From Poecilobothrus nobilitatus (Eukaryota; Arthropoda; Insecta; Diptera; Dolichopodidae), in the NCBI GenBank assembly GCA_947095535.1, contig OX352772.1, positions 164,276,615-164,340,614 on the forward strand: a stretch of 64,000 nt of DNA, in the 5' to 3' direction. This document shows, in pieces, positions 22,651 to 33,150 of this stretch. The notes under the pieces were generated by a model. The model ran no database searches. It worked only from the letters and a program-made list of their open reading frames with translations, and had not been told where the DNA came from. The number at the start of each line of letters is the position of its first letter. Position 1 is the stretch's first letter. The translations under genes were made by a program, and so were the position numbers.

Positions 22651-23404
22651 ATCAGAGTCGTCGACAATAAAAGAAAGAGAAGGACGATTAAAATCCCCAA
22701 AAATAAAATAAAATCATCCTCATTCATATTTGATAATATATTGTGATATAATATATCATAAAATTCATTATATGAGGAATTGTCAGAATTTGGAGGGAAG
22801 TAAACTATTCCAAGGTAAAAAAAGTATTTACCTAAGTTTACTTTAATAAATTGGTGGTCGAAAGAATTACAAGTCCTAGTGGTTAAACCTATACTAGATA
22901 AGTTATTTTTGACTGCAAGTAGAACACCACCTCCTCGGGAACAATTTGTAGTCCAGTAGTCTCGATCTTTTCTATGTATAGCCCAAGTGCTGTCTAATAT
23001 TTCTTCGTTTAAAAACGAATCATTCAGCCATGTTTCAGTAATAGCTAACACACTGAAATCACATGACTTAGCATCTATAAATAATTTTTTTAGCTTACCT
23101 CTCATACCACTGCAATTGTGATAATAAACTTTAATATTATTAGAACAATTAACGCTATTATTATTATTTATATTATTATTATTATTTGTATTAAAGTTAG
23201 ATAGTGCTATTAGATTTGAATTTGTATAAGAAATGGTATTGAGATTTAAAGCTGAATTATTACTTGGAGCTGAGCCGAAAAAACTTATTGTAGTTCTCAC
23301 GAGATTGGTACAGATGGTTGTAGTAGTTACTATTGCAGTAACTACGGAAAGCTCTAAGATCTTCCTCAATTTGTTTCTGGGTACCAATATTTTTATGATA
23401 CTTG
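22614..23404 (-). pseudogene. LINE-D endonuclease N-terminal part
   Basis: A 257-codon frame with an Asn-rich low-complexity start, then the APE endonuclease: IKVYYHNCSGMRGKL, VLAITETWLNDSFL (catalytic Glu), CSRGGGVLLAVKN and YLGIVYFPPNSDNSS. The GDFNRPS block falls in the next frame after a single-base shift near 22690. No ORF1 is seen before the element meets LINE-C sequence at about 23404, so the copy is probably 5'-truncated just upstream of the endonuclease. The 5' end abuts the right-hand 14-bp target-site repeat. Confidence 0.85.
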
Positions 23405-23419
23405 AAAATTGTTATTATT

Positions 23420-24325
23420 AATATTTTTTAAATAGCGTTAATGATACATTTCGTGCTTTTTTTCCTTTGAGACGTCCCGTAGGCAATTGTGGTCCGAAGT
23501 GGATAACAAGGAGATTAAAAAGACTCAAAAATGCCAAAAACAAGGCGCATAAAAAGTACACTATTTCTCTGAGCGATAAGGACCGTAAAGTATTTCTACA
23601 ACTTAGACGTGAATATGAGTTTCTAGATAGATTCTTATTTAAACAATAAATGCTACAACTGGAAGATGATATTAGGAAATACCCTAAACGATTTTGGGTT
23701 CATGTCATTCGAGTTGGAAATAGCTCAGCTTTGCCTGTCCATATGACTTATATGTCTAAGAGTTCTTTGAATATGCAGTCCACCGTAAATCTTTTTGCTG
23801 AATTTTTTAGTGGTATTTATATTGATAGTTGGTCTCTAAGCATTGATTGTAGAAAAATTAACTCAGTCTTAAATATAGGGGAGCTTAGTATTTCTGAAAA
23901 TGATATCCTGGAGGCTATTAATGAACTTGATAATAATCATAGAACGGATTCTGATAATATTTTTAACTTGTTTTTAAAGAGCTGTAGATGTCTCTCTTTG
24001 CCACTGCAACTACTTTTTAATTATTCTTTACGCACGGGCGGATTTCTAGACAGGTGGAAAATTTCTTCGTAAACTCCTATTTTCAAATCTGGACTGAAAC
24101 ATAAGGAAGAAAACTATAGGGGTATTGCAAAGTTAATGTAATTCGAATGTAATGTAATTTCGAAAGTTTTTGAGAAGATTGTGCACAAGAAAATTTACCG
24201 TGAGATTAGTGGTGCTATTAGTCCGTACCAACGTGGTTTTACTTCCGGTAGGTCCATCACATCGAATTTAGCGATTTTTTCTAATATGGTTATTAATGCT
24301 ATTGAAAACTAATTTCAGGTTGATT
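23420..24325 (+). pseudogene. LINE-C linker and RT fingers, resumed after insertion
   Basis: Downstream half of LINE-C. The frame at 23431 reads NSVNDTFRAFFPLRRPVGNC and ITRRLKRLKNAKNKAHKKY, matching the LINE-D linker position for position. After a stop at 23647 it continues LQLEDDIRKYPKRFWVHVIR and ENDILEAINELDNNHRTDSD (23650-24072). Beyond another stop it shows FEKIVHKKIYREISGAISPY and QRGFTSGRSITSN. Several stops and a small duplicated ATGTAATTCGAATGTAATGT stretch near 24140 show decay. Confidence 0.82.
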
Positions 24326-25467
24326 CAGTGTATTTGGATTTTTCAAAAGCCTTTCATCGTGTTCCATTATCATTACTGTGTGGAAAGTTGGCTGCTTTAG
24401 GTTTTCGATCAGTCATTTTAAAATGGCTTGTGTCTTACTTATGCAATAGGAAGCAGTTTGTTAAGATAGGTAATTTTCAGTTGAATGAGTTTAATGTTCA
24501 ATCTGGTGTAGCACAAGGCAGTCACCTAGGGCCATTACTGTTTATTTTAATGATTAATGACATCCCCTTGGAATTACAATATAGTCAAATCTTATTGTAT
24601 GCTGATGATTTAAAAATTTATTACAAAACTGCTAGTATCCAGGATTGTCTGCAGTTGCAACATGATGTGAATAATATTCAATGTTGGTGTGAACAAAATA
24701 ATTTCACCCTAAATATGTGCAAATGTTCCGTGATATCGTTTAGTCGTAGTGTTAATCCAATTGGCTTTCAATATCGAATAGGAGATTCTTGTATTTCTCG
24801 TGTTGACGAAATAAAAGATTTAGGCGTCATAATTAATAAGAAATTCTCATTCGGAAAATATTTCGATTATATTTGTGCTAAAGGCTTTTCCAGATTGGGC
24901 TTTTTGAAAAGAACTACTAAAGATTTTCATAATATTTTGATATTGAAAACTTTAAATTTTACTTTAGTTCGATCTGTGTTAGAAAATTGATGTGTTATAT
25001 GGGATACAGATTATTATTGACATATTAGGAGAATTGAGGGGGTACAAAGGGCTTTTACTAGATTTACTTTATTTAAGTTAAATTTACTATCAGAACCAAT
25101 TGAGTACAGTGTAAGATGTAAGTTACTTGGGATAGATAGCTTGGTGAATAGGAGGCATATTGCGTGCATTATGTTAATTTTTGATATTTTGAATGGGCGT
25201 ATTGATTGCTCGGATCTTTTGTATTGTTTACCTATATATACCCCGCCTAGATCTTTACGTTCTTTCGGTCTCTTAAGTGTTCCTTATCACAGAACAAATC
25301 ATGGTCGGAATGAAGTGATTACGAAATGCATCATTAAGTTTAATTCTATTCTTTTTTGTTTGATTTTAATTTATCAAAAAATGTTTTTAAAGAAGCTATT
25401 TCAATGCACTTTTACTTTTCTTAATATTGTAATAACTCTATTAAAATTTCTTGCTTTTAAAATGTAA
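24319..25467 (+). pseudogene. LINE-C RT core and C-terminal region
   Basis: A 220-codon frame carries VYLDFSKAFHRVPLSLLCGK (motif A), QSGVAQGSHLGPLLFILMIN (motif B with Pro changed to Ala), LLYADDLKIYYKT (intact catalytic pair, about 24598-24609), LNMCKCSVISFSR and IKDLGVIINKKFSF. It stops at 24988, and the C-terminal part follows in 25016-25380 with RIEGVQRAFTRF, CLPIYTPPRSLRSFG and TNHGRNEVITKC. The 3' end has ACTTCGTAGACG followed by an (AAAT)n tail at about 25559-25581. The RT is dead through internal stops. Confidence 0.85.
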
Positions 25468-25555
25468 AGTAAACTTAATTTTAAAAAAAATGTCAACGTA
25501 AAGCTTAATTTTGCTCTGTAAATAATTCATGTAGTCTGTAGAAATTACTTCGTAG

Positions 25556-25581
25556 ACGAAATAAATAAATAAATAAATAAA
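25556..25581 (+). repeat. (AAAT)n tail of LINE-C
   Basis: Five or so AAAT/AATA units directly after the LINE-C 3' untranslated sequence, typical of a LINE microsatellite tail. The bases that follow resume a Jockey gag sequence interrupted at 15072. Confidence 0.75.
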
Positions 25582-25599
25582 CTTCATTTCCAGTGTAAG

Positions 25600-25724
25600 A
25601 GTTATTTTAAACTTTTTAATTTTTTTAAACTTTTATTTAAACTTTTTTTTAAACTTTAATTTTTTTAAACTTTTATTTAAACTTTTTTTTAAACTATTAT
25701 TTAAACTTTTTTTAAACTAAACCG
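25600..25724. repeat. Low-complexity tandem repeat of TTTTTTTAAACTTTTATTTA type
   Basis: ACTTTTTTTTAAACTTTAAT and ACTTTTATTTAAACTTTTTT blocks repeat about four times between two stretches of gag sequence. This looks like local slippage expansion. Confidence 0.75.
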
Positions 25725-25726
25725 GG

Positions 25727-26420
25727 TGCAGCTTGAATAATGTAGTGAGGTAGCTTTATATTATTTTTTGTTTAGAATGCTTAATTGTCAAACATGTCAA
25801 ACAACTTTTTCAAATTTTGTGTTTTGGGTATCCAATGATTTAAGATATTCCAAAACTTCATTTTCAGTGTAAGAGTTATTTAAAATTTTTAATATATAAT
25901 ATGTAATTTTTTTTTATTTTTGGGTGTAAAAGTAATATGTTTTATCGTAGCTTCTCGTAATAATTCGCGTGCTTTGTTAAAATCGGTATTATTGTATATG
26001 TATATAATATAGATAATGTATACAATATAGCTTTATTTACATTAAATTCATTGATTATAAAATCAGTAATATTTAGTTTATTTCTTAATAATTTTTTCTG
26101 TGTCGAAAAAATTTGTGGAGGCATTTTTTCTTTATTATTAACTTCATTATAGATATATCGTATGGTGAATTTTGAAACTGTGCATTATCTTTTATGATGT
26201 TACATTTTTTCTGTTTTTGTTTTTTCAATAATTTTTGGAAGTCATTTGCCTCATCTTCATCACTTTGTGCAGATTCACTTTCAATTTCAATATCATCGCC
26301 TGTTAAGTCCATCAGTGAGGTGAAATTATTGGTTTCATTTCCATTTTCGTTATAGGTTGATGGTAGAAATGTTTTTAAAGTTTGCTTTTGTTGTTCATTT
26401 TCATTTGCATTTTTCTTGGA
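25727..26420 (-). pseudogene. Jockey-like gag fragment B
   Basis: The minus strand from about 26312 reads MDLTGDDIEIESESAQSDED, an acidic gag N-terminus, then MPPQIFSTQKK near 26124. Then come DFNKARELLREATIKHITFT (about 25950), ENEVLEYLKSLDTQNTKFEK (about 25840) and NNIKLPHYIIQAAPG, each in a different frame. The order matches the first half of a Jockey-clade gag. The tail overlaps in sequence with fragment A at 14945-15072. It is cut before the zinc knuckles. Confidence 0.6.
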
Positions 26421-26837
26421 AGTTTATGGCAGAAATTTTTTTTTACATTTTAAAATCACTTTACTTTCAAATCTTACTTTAAATCTACTTTTTTCTATTT
26501 ATATTCAATTCAATATTTATTAATTGGTTATTCGTTACGTGGTTATTTTATTTATTTTATTAAACAAAACGAAAACAAGATCGTTACAAAAAAATTCTTA
26601 AATTAATGTTTATAATTAAAATTAAACAAAACAATGACGTGAAACTAAATTTATAATAACTTAACTCTTAAAAAAAGTTTATTTATTATTATTGTTATTG
26701 TTGTCATTATTTTTTTATTTAAACTACATTTACAACTTTATTTTAACAAAAAAATGAAATATGATATCTGTACAGATATGTACCTACATATAGTGACAAT
26801 TTAACATTTTATGTATTAACTTTTGTAGCAAATTAAA
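26421..26837. other. AT-rich interval, nothing recognised
   Basis: A/T-rich sequence with TTATT runs between the gag fragment and HINE-1c. No open frame or structure stands out. Confidence 0.6.
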
Positions 26838-29676
26838 CGTAAACAAGAAAATGTAACAGTAAGTCGATGCAACCGACTTATTGATACCCTACACCTGAAT
26901 AATTCGAATTAAATTAAAAATCCATAAGTTTTTTTGGCATCTGCTTGAACTTCTTCCCCTTTCTGTCTTATTCAACTCGAATTTCAGAAACGTAAAAGAG
27001 GCATCCTCTTGGGATATGCTTGAACCCTTTGTAAAAAATTTTAAGTTTCTATTTAAAATTAAATTTAGTACAATGATGTTCCTTCCCGTTTGCTTTATGT
27101 TTCTGAAATTTAAAATGATTTGGTCCATGGGTTTGGATTTTGGAAGCTTCCGAACGAGCACCAGAACAAATGAGATTATCTCCAAAACCAACTAAGGTAT
27201 AACCTTTAAATTAGGCAGAATGGTGTTCCTTCATGTTTGATTTATGTTTCTGAAATTTGTGAGAATTTGGTCCATGGGTTCGGATTTTGGAAGCTTCCGA
27301 ACGACCCCCAGAGCAAATGAGATTATCTCCAAAAACAATAAAGATATAACCTTTTCAAAATTTAAAGGTTCTATCTTTGTTGGTTTTGGAGATAATCTCG
27401 TTTGCTCTGGGGCTCGTTCGGAAGCTTCCAATATACGAATCTATGGTTCAAATTCTTTCAAATGTTAGTTTCCAATTTTATAGAAAAGGAAACATAACAG
27501 CACACTCTTGTACTAAAAATAAAAGTTCTATCTTTGTTGGTTATGGAGATATACTCGTTTGCTCTAGGGCTCGTTCGGAAACTTCCAAGATCCGAACCCA
27601 TGAACCAAATCCTCTCAAGTTTCAGAGACTTAAATAAAACATGAAAGAACACCACTCTGCCAAATTTAAACGTTATATCTTTATTGGTTTTGGAGATAAT
27701 CTCATTTGCTCTGATGCTCGTTCGGAAGCTTCCAAAATCCAAACCCATGGATCAAATCCTCTTAAATTTCAGAGACATAAATCGAACGGGAAGGAACATC
27801 ATTGTACAAAATTTAAAGGTTCTATCTTTGTTGATTTTGGAGATAATCTCGTTTGCTCTGGGGCTCGTTCGGAACCTTCCAAAATTCGAACCTATGAACC
27901 AAATCCTCTCAAATTTTAGTGACATAAATCGAACGGGAAGGAACATCTTTGTACAAAATTTAAAGGTTATGTCTTTATTGGTTTTGGAGATAATCTCATT
28001 TGCTCTGGCGCTCGTTCGGAAGCTTCCAAAATCCAAACCCATGGACCAAATACTCTTAAATTTTAGAGACATAAATCGAACGGGAAGGAACATCATTGTA
28101 CAAAATTTAATGGTTCTATCTTTGTTGGTTTTGGAAATAATCTCGTTTGCTCCGGAATCATTCGGAAGCTTCCAGAATCCGAACCCATGGACCGATTTTG
28201 TCCAGAACTTAGTCTTCCTTTCGTAATTAGTAACCTACTATACAAATTTCATCAAGATAGCTTTATTAGTTTTTGAGTTATCGTGCGAACGCACGGACAT
28301 CGTTAAATCGACTCAGGACTCTATCTTTGTTGGTTTTGGAGATAATCTCGTTTGCTCTGGGGCTCGTTCGGAAGCTTCCAAAATACGAATCTATGGTTCA
28401 AATTCTTTCAAATGTTAGTTTCCAATTTTATAGAAAAGGAAACATAACAGCACACTCTTGTACTAAAAATAAAAGTTCTATCTTTGTTGGTTATGGAGAT
28501 ATACTCGTTTGCTCTAGGGCTCGTTCGGAAACTTCCAAGATCCCAACCCATGAACTAAATCCTCTCAAGTTTCAGAGACTTAAATAAAACATGAAAGAAC
28601 ACCACTCTGCCAAATTTAAAGGTTATATCTTTATTGGTTTTGGAGATAATCTCATTTGCTCTGATGCTCGTTCGGAAGCTTCCAAAATCCAAACCCATGG
28701 ATCAAATCCTCTTAAATTTCAGAGACATAAATCGAACGGGAAGGAACATCATTGTACAAAATTTAAAGGTTCTATCTTTGTTGATTTTGGAGATAATCTC
28801 GTTTGCTCTGGGGCTCGTTCGGAACCTTCCAAAATTCGAACCCACGGACCAAATCCTCTCAAATTTCAGTGACATAAATCGAACGGGAGGGAACATCTTT
28901 GTACAAAATTTAAAGGTTATGCCTTTATTGGTTTTGGAGATAATCTCATTTGCTCTGGTGCTCGTTCGGAAGCTTCCAAAATCCAAACCCATGGACCAAA
29001 TACTCTTAAATTTCAGAAACATAAATCGAACGGGAAGGAACATCATTGTACAAAATTTAAAGGTTCTATCTTTGTTGATTTTGGAGATAATCTCGTTTGC
29101 TCTGGGGCTCGTTCGGAACCTTCCAAAATTCGAACCCACGGACCAAATCCTCTCAAATTTTAGTGACATAAATCGAACGGGAGGGAACATCTTTGTACAA
29201 AATTTAAAGGTTATGCCTTTATTGGTTTTGGAGATAATCTCATTTGCTCTGGTGCTCGTTCGGAAGCTTCCAAAATCCAAACCCATGGACCAAATACTCT
29301 TAAATTTCAGAAACATAAATCGAACGGGAAGGAACATCATTGTACAAAATTTAATGGTTCTATCTTTGTTGGTTTTGGAAATAATCTCGTTTGCTCCGGA
29401 ATCATTCGGAAGCTTCCAGAATCCGAACCCATGGACCGATTTTGTCCAGAACTTAGTCTTCCTTTCGTAATTAGTAACCTACTATACAAATTTCATCAAG
29501 ATAGCTTTATTAGTTTTTGAGTTATCGTGCGAACGGACGGACATCGTTAAATCGACTCAGGAGGTGATCCTGATTCAGAATATATATACATGTCCATATC
29601 TAACTCGCTTCCTTTTGGTGGTTACAAACACCATACCAAAGTTAATATACCCTATACTTTAGGTGTAGGGTATAAT
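26838..29676 (-). mobile_element. HINE-1c, enlarged and internally rearranged
   Basis: Minus-strand HINE-1. The T-rich 3' end (read in reverse from 26841) is followed by the hairpin AAGTCGATGCAACCGACTT (26861-26879) and the subterminal repeat TACCCTACACCT (about 26886). The other end has AGGTGTAGGGTAT (29661-29673). In between, 27060-27353 lies in the opposite orientation to its flanks, so the array flips at about 27060 and again at about 27355. A block of about 0.95 kb starting at 27365 is repeated from about 28317, and a copy of the element's 5' leader (28200-28316) is embedded between them. It therefore looks like two HINE-1 units fused head to tail plus a short inversion. Confidence 0.75.
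27060..29440 (-). repeat. Central ~147-bp tandem array of HINE-1c with inversion
   Basis: About 15 monomers of the same ~147-bp unit as HINE-1a. Near-identical neighbouring monomers at 28740-29340 (pairs about 300 bp apart) point to recent amplification of two-monomer units. A 278-codon plus-strand frame (28634-29470) and a 212-codon minus-strand frame (28702-29340) run through the array. Both are 49-codon repeats with no known domain, so I do not call them genes. Confidence 0.85.
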
Positions 29677-29879
29677 AAATTTGTTATTATTACGTAGAAG
29701 TAAAATTAAAAACAAAATGAATTTTTTTATTAACATTACTTAAAAGCATTAAATTACGATTTATAAAATGTACAAAAAAAAAAATGATCTAGATAAAAAC
29801 ATATACCGATTAGTTGTATTATAATGCAATACAATAAATGTGTTATTTTTTAAAATTATATCACAATTAAAAAAAAAAA

Positions 29880-30750
29880 AATTTTTGCTTAAGTAAGAAT
29901 TAATTGTCTAACGTCATTAAAGTGCAAAACTGTAGTTGTACAATGTGTTTGAAAGTATTTCTGGAGATAGATGTAGAATAGAGATGACTAATTTTGATAA
30001 AAGTAGTACAACATCTATTGATGGGTTCATTTTTACCGTTCTCAATTTTATGTTTGTAATCCATTAAAATTTAGTATTTCTAGTTTGCCTAACACTATCG
30101 TTAAGTCTAAACTTGTTATTAAAAGATTGGATAGAAATACTATTATTCAGAATATCAAAAGTAAAACATGATGACAATAATTGTCTACGTAAAGATAAAG
30201 AAAGCAAGTTTAATGAATTAAATCTTGTATTGTAACTAGTTAGATTAGCAAAATCAAAAAGGTTATATTGATTCCTTAATGCAAATAAAAGAAATTGCTT
30301 TTGAACTGATTCGATTGAATTGAACAAACAATGTTACCGTATTCTAAGATAGATCGAACTAGGGAGCAATAAAGAGATTTTGTCACAGCTATATTGCTAA
30401 ATTCTTTAGCTCTTCTCTTCATGAAACCTTACATTTTATTAGCCTTTGAAACTATTAGGTCATAGTGAAGAATGTAATTAAGTTTATTATCGAGGAGAAT
30501 TTTTAAATCAGAAATGCTAAAAACCCTTTCAAGTGTTACATTATCTATTTTGTTATCATATATTAAAGAAAACCGTTTACATGAAAGCTAATAACCTTTC
30601 ATTTCTGTATATTGAGTTCCAATTTATTTGACGTACAACAAGCTTGTAATATTGATAAGCTTGATTGAAGTTTAGCTGCATCAAAATTATCTTTAATCAC
30701 TTGATATATTTTTAGGTCATCAGCAAACGAAATGTGAGGTGAGAAATGTG
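29880..30750 (-). pseudogene. LINE-D-family RT fragment (5'-truncated), copy 1
   Basis: Minus-strand C-terminal half of the same RT as 20283-21560: the active site ISFADDLKIYQVIKDN (about 30715-30750), LELNIQK, then an 87-codon frame (30064-30327) with SIESVQKQFLLFALRNQYN and FTFDILNNS. The end is GKNEPINRCCTTF and ISRNTFK. Everything 5' of the active site is missing. Two A-rich runs near 29780 and 29870 (minus strand T) may mark the tail. Copy 2 is at 47140-48015. Confidence 0.8.
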
Positions 30751-30999
30751 ATTTAGTTTAATAAAGAATATTACTAAGAACTCAGGATCTTTATTTTTAT
30801 CAAAATGATCTATTATAAATTCCGACATTAAATTTTTGTTTATCTTTTTGATTTTTCACATAATTTCACAAAATTTCAAAACTCACTTCACAAACCGTAG
30901 ACAAATTAGTACAATATAAAATCAAAATATTTTGTTCATATTACTATTTAATAATTACTATTTATACAAATATTACAACTCACCCCTCTAACCGTAGAG

Positions 31000-31227
31000 T
31001 TATATTATCACAAATTAAAACAAAAAAATGTTATTTACATTTTTAATTCATGTTTCCTTTTATATTTATGTATATTTTAAAATCACTCTTACGTTAAAAA
31101 CATATTTTGGTGTTATTCTTTACGAATGTCGTCAAAGAGTCTCTTATATTTTTATCGCATATGTTCGCATTAAAGTTGGTTGTAAATTATTAAAAATCAT
31201 ATATTTATTTGTTTGTTTCTTTTCTAT
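31000..31227 (+). other. Probable 5' untranslated region of LINE-E, left part
   Basis: Continuous with the LINE-E coding start in copy 2 (48290-48558). In copy 1 the two are separated by HINE-3b. A 102-codon frame here runs into HINE-3b and is absent in that form from copy 2, so it is not called. Confidence 0.5.
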
Positions 31228-32527
31228 TTTTTTAGCACCTTTCCAAAAAAATTTTGAAAAAATGTGCTTATTAGTTTCACTCTGTCCGTCCGTCCGTCCG
31301 TCCGTCCGTCTGTTTACAAAACTTCTACACCGTTAAAGATAGAGAAAAAAAATTTTAACCATAGGTAGGTCTCATAAAAAAAATAATTTTGTGGAACAAC
31401 TTTTTCATGTAGCTCCCCCTCCATTACGGAGATACAGCCCCTCAAACTTTGAAAAAGCCCTATTTTTAAATGCATATATCTTATGTTCTGCTTAAGATTT
31501 TTTCAATCTGAAAACGTCATTCGACAGGTATTTCTTTTATCTTTATAAATTAAAATTATACAATTTTTTTAAATTTAGCATTTAAATTTACCGTTATGTG
31601 AAAACCAAATTTTGCATGATTTTTCTACTTTCATAACTCCGGCACGCTTCTAGATAGAAGCTTGAAATTTTGAGGCAAGAAAGAACTTTTAGAATTAGTA
31701 TAAGTTTGCTCAGAAAATTTTTTCGGACCACCTCCTGTTTATGAGATATGAGGGCTTAAAAATTAAAAATTTGCTATTTTTAAACACCTGTAACTTAGGA
31801 ACGTGTAAACATTTTACTTCTGCAAGATATAAAAATTAAAGCTACAATAATATATTTTTACGTGTGTTAAAGGTTTATTTTAATTGTAAAGGGTTCCAAA
31901 GTTGCAGCTCTTCAAAATTGCGAAAAATCCACATTTTCAGATGTATATATCTCGGGCTCTGCGTAATAATTTTGCAATCTAAAACCGCCAGAAGATCGAA
32001 AATTTTATTATCTATATAAAACAGTATCAAAATTATGTAATATTTTGTAATTTACTATTTAAATTTACCGTTATGTGAAAACCACATTTTGCATGAAATT
32101 TCTTTTTTCATAACTCCGGCATCCCTTTAGATAGAAACCTGAAACTTTGAGACAAGAAAGAACTTTTAGAATTAGTATAAGCTTCCTCAGAAAATGTTTT
32201 GGTAACACCCCCTCTTTAAGAGTTATTACGCCTCAAAAATTGAAAATGTGCTATTTTTAGACACCTGTAACTTAAGCACCTGTACAAATTTTTCTTCGGC
32301 AAGACATGAAAATTAAAGGTTCAATAATATGTTTTACGTGTGTTAACGGCTTTTCTTAGTTATATAGGATTCCGGACTTACGGCCCCTCAAAATTTCAAA
32401 AATGTCCTATTTTCACATTTTATATGAAATTTTCAAATTTTTGTGTAAGTCACACTTCTAAACAGTTTGTATTGAGTTTTGGAAATGTGCGCTTTTAAAA
32501 ACCTTTGGTTTACATTCTACCTTGTTT
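31228..32527 (+). mobile_element. HINE-3b, present only in duplication copy 1
   Basis: Starts TTTTTTAGCACC with subterminal AAATGTGC, and has a (GTCC)5 microsatellite at about 31285 and about two central repeat units. It ends with GGAAATGTGCGC, the hairpin AAACCTTTGGTTT (about 32499-32511) and TCTACCTTGTTTT. Copy 2 (about 48485-48510) reads straight through, TTTGCTATTATTGTTTTATTC, and so preserves the pre-insertion site. The insertion separates the LINE-E 5' untranslated region from its ORF. Confidence 0.88.
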
Positions 32528-32584
32528 TATTCTAATTTTGTTTATTTTCCACATTTCCACTATCTTTTTTGTCTCATATAATTG

Positions 32585-33150
32585 ATGGCTAACAATATCG
32601 TAAATTTTAGAGACTTGTTAAAAATAAATTATTTTACGTATTTAGATTTTATCGAAAGCTTTAAACTTAAAAACAATTTCAACTTGGTTTATTTAAATAT
32701 ACAAAGTTTAAGAAACAAACTTTATAATCTTGAAACACTAATTAATAATTTCAAAACGAATATTCATGTAATTGTAAGTACTTACTGAAATTTGGATTCA
32801 TAATTCAGAAAATCATTTTTTTAATATTGAAGGCTTCAATGTTCTTCGATGAACAGAGCTGGTCTCGTGGTGTTGCCATATACGTGAAGGAAGATATTGA
32901 TAGTTACCAAATTAATAATGAAGAATTGAAAAAAAAAACTAATCTTTTAGAAGTGAAACTAAGGAAACATAATTTCAATATCTTTGGAATTTACAGAGCA
33001 TGCGAAACGCGTTTGATTCATTTATTTTTAAAAAAGAAAACCTGGATCACGAATGAAATAATAGAGTTAATGAAACTAAGAGATTCCTTTTCCAAGTACA
33101 AAAAAAAAATTTCCGGATGATAGTTATATTGAAAGCTTATACAAAAAGCA
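32585..33150 (+). pseudogene. LINE-E endonuclease, internally deleted, copy 1
   Basis: Starts at ATG 32585 with LVYLNIQSLRNKLYNLETLI, the N-terminal strands of an APE endonuclease. It stops near 32787 where the catalytic Glu would lie, and continues as SWSRGVAIYVKEDID and FNIFGIYRACETRL. It then jumps to KKKTWITNEIIELMKLRDSF, which belongs to the linker. The second half of the endonuclease (GDFN, SDH) is thus deleted in both duplicated copies, so the loss predates the duplication. A run of A at about 33105 adds a frameshift seen only in copy 1. Confidence 0.75.

Noticed and set aside
28634..29470. 278-codon open frame in HINE-1c, and similar frames of 70-212 codons in the other arrays on both strands
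   Set aside because: They are 49-residue repeats created by a 147-bp satellite unit divisible by three. Equally long frames exist antisense, no domain is recognisable, and there is no start context.
31028..31336. 102-codon frame upstream of and into HINE-3b
   Set aside because: It crosses the HINE-3b insertion boundary, and copy 2 gives a different 3' half. It is more likely LINE-E 5' untranslated sequence.
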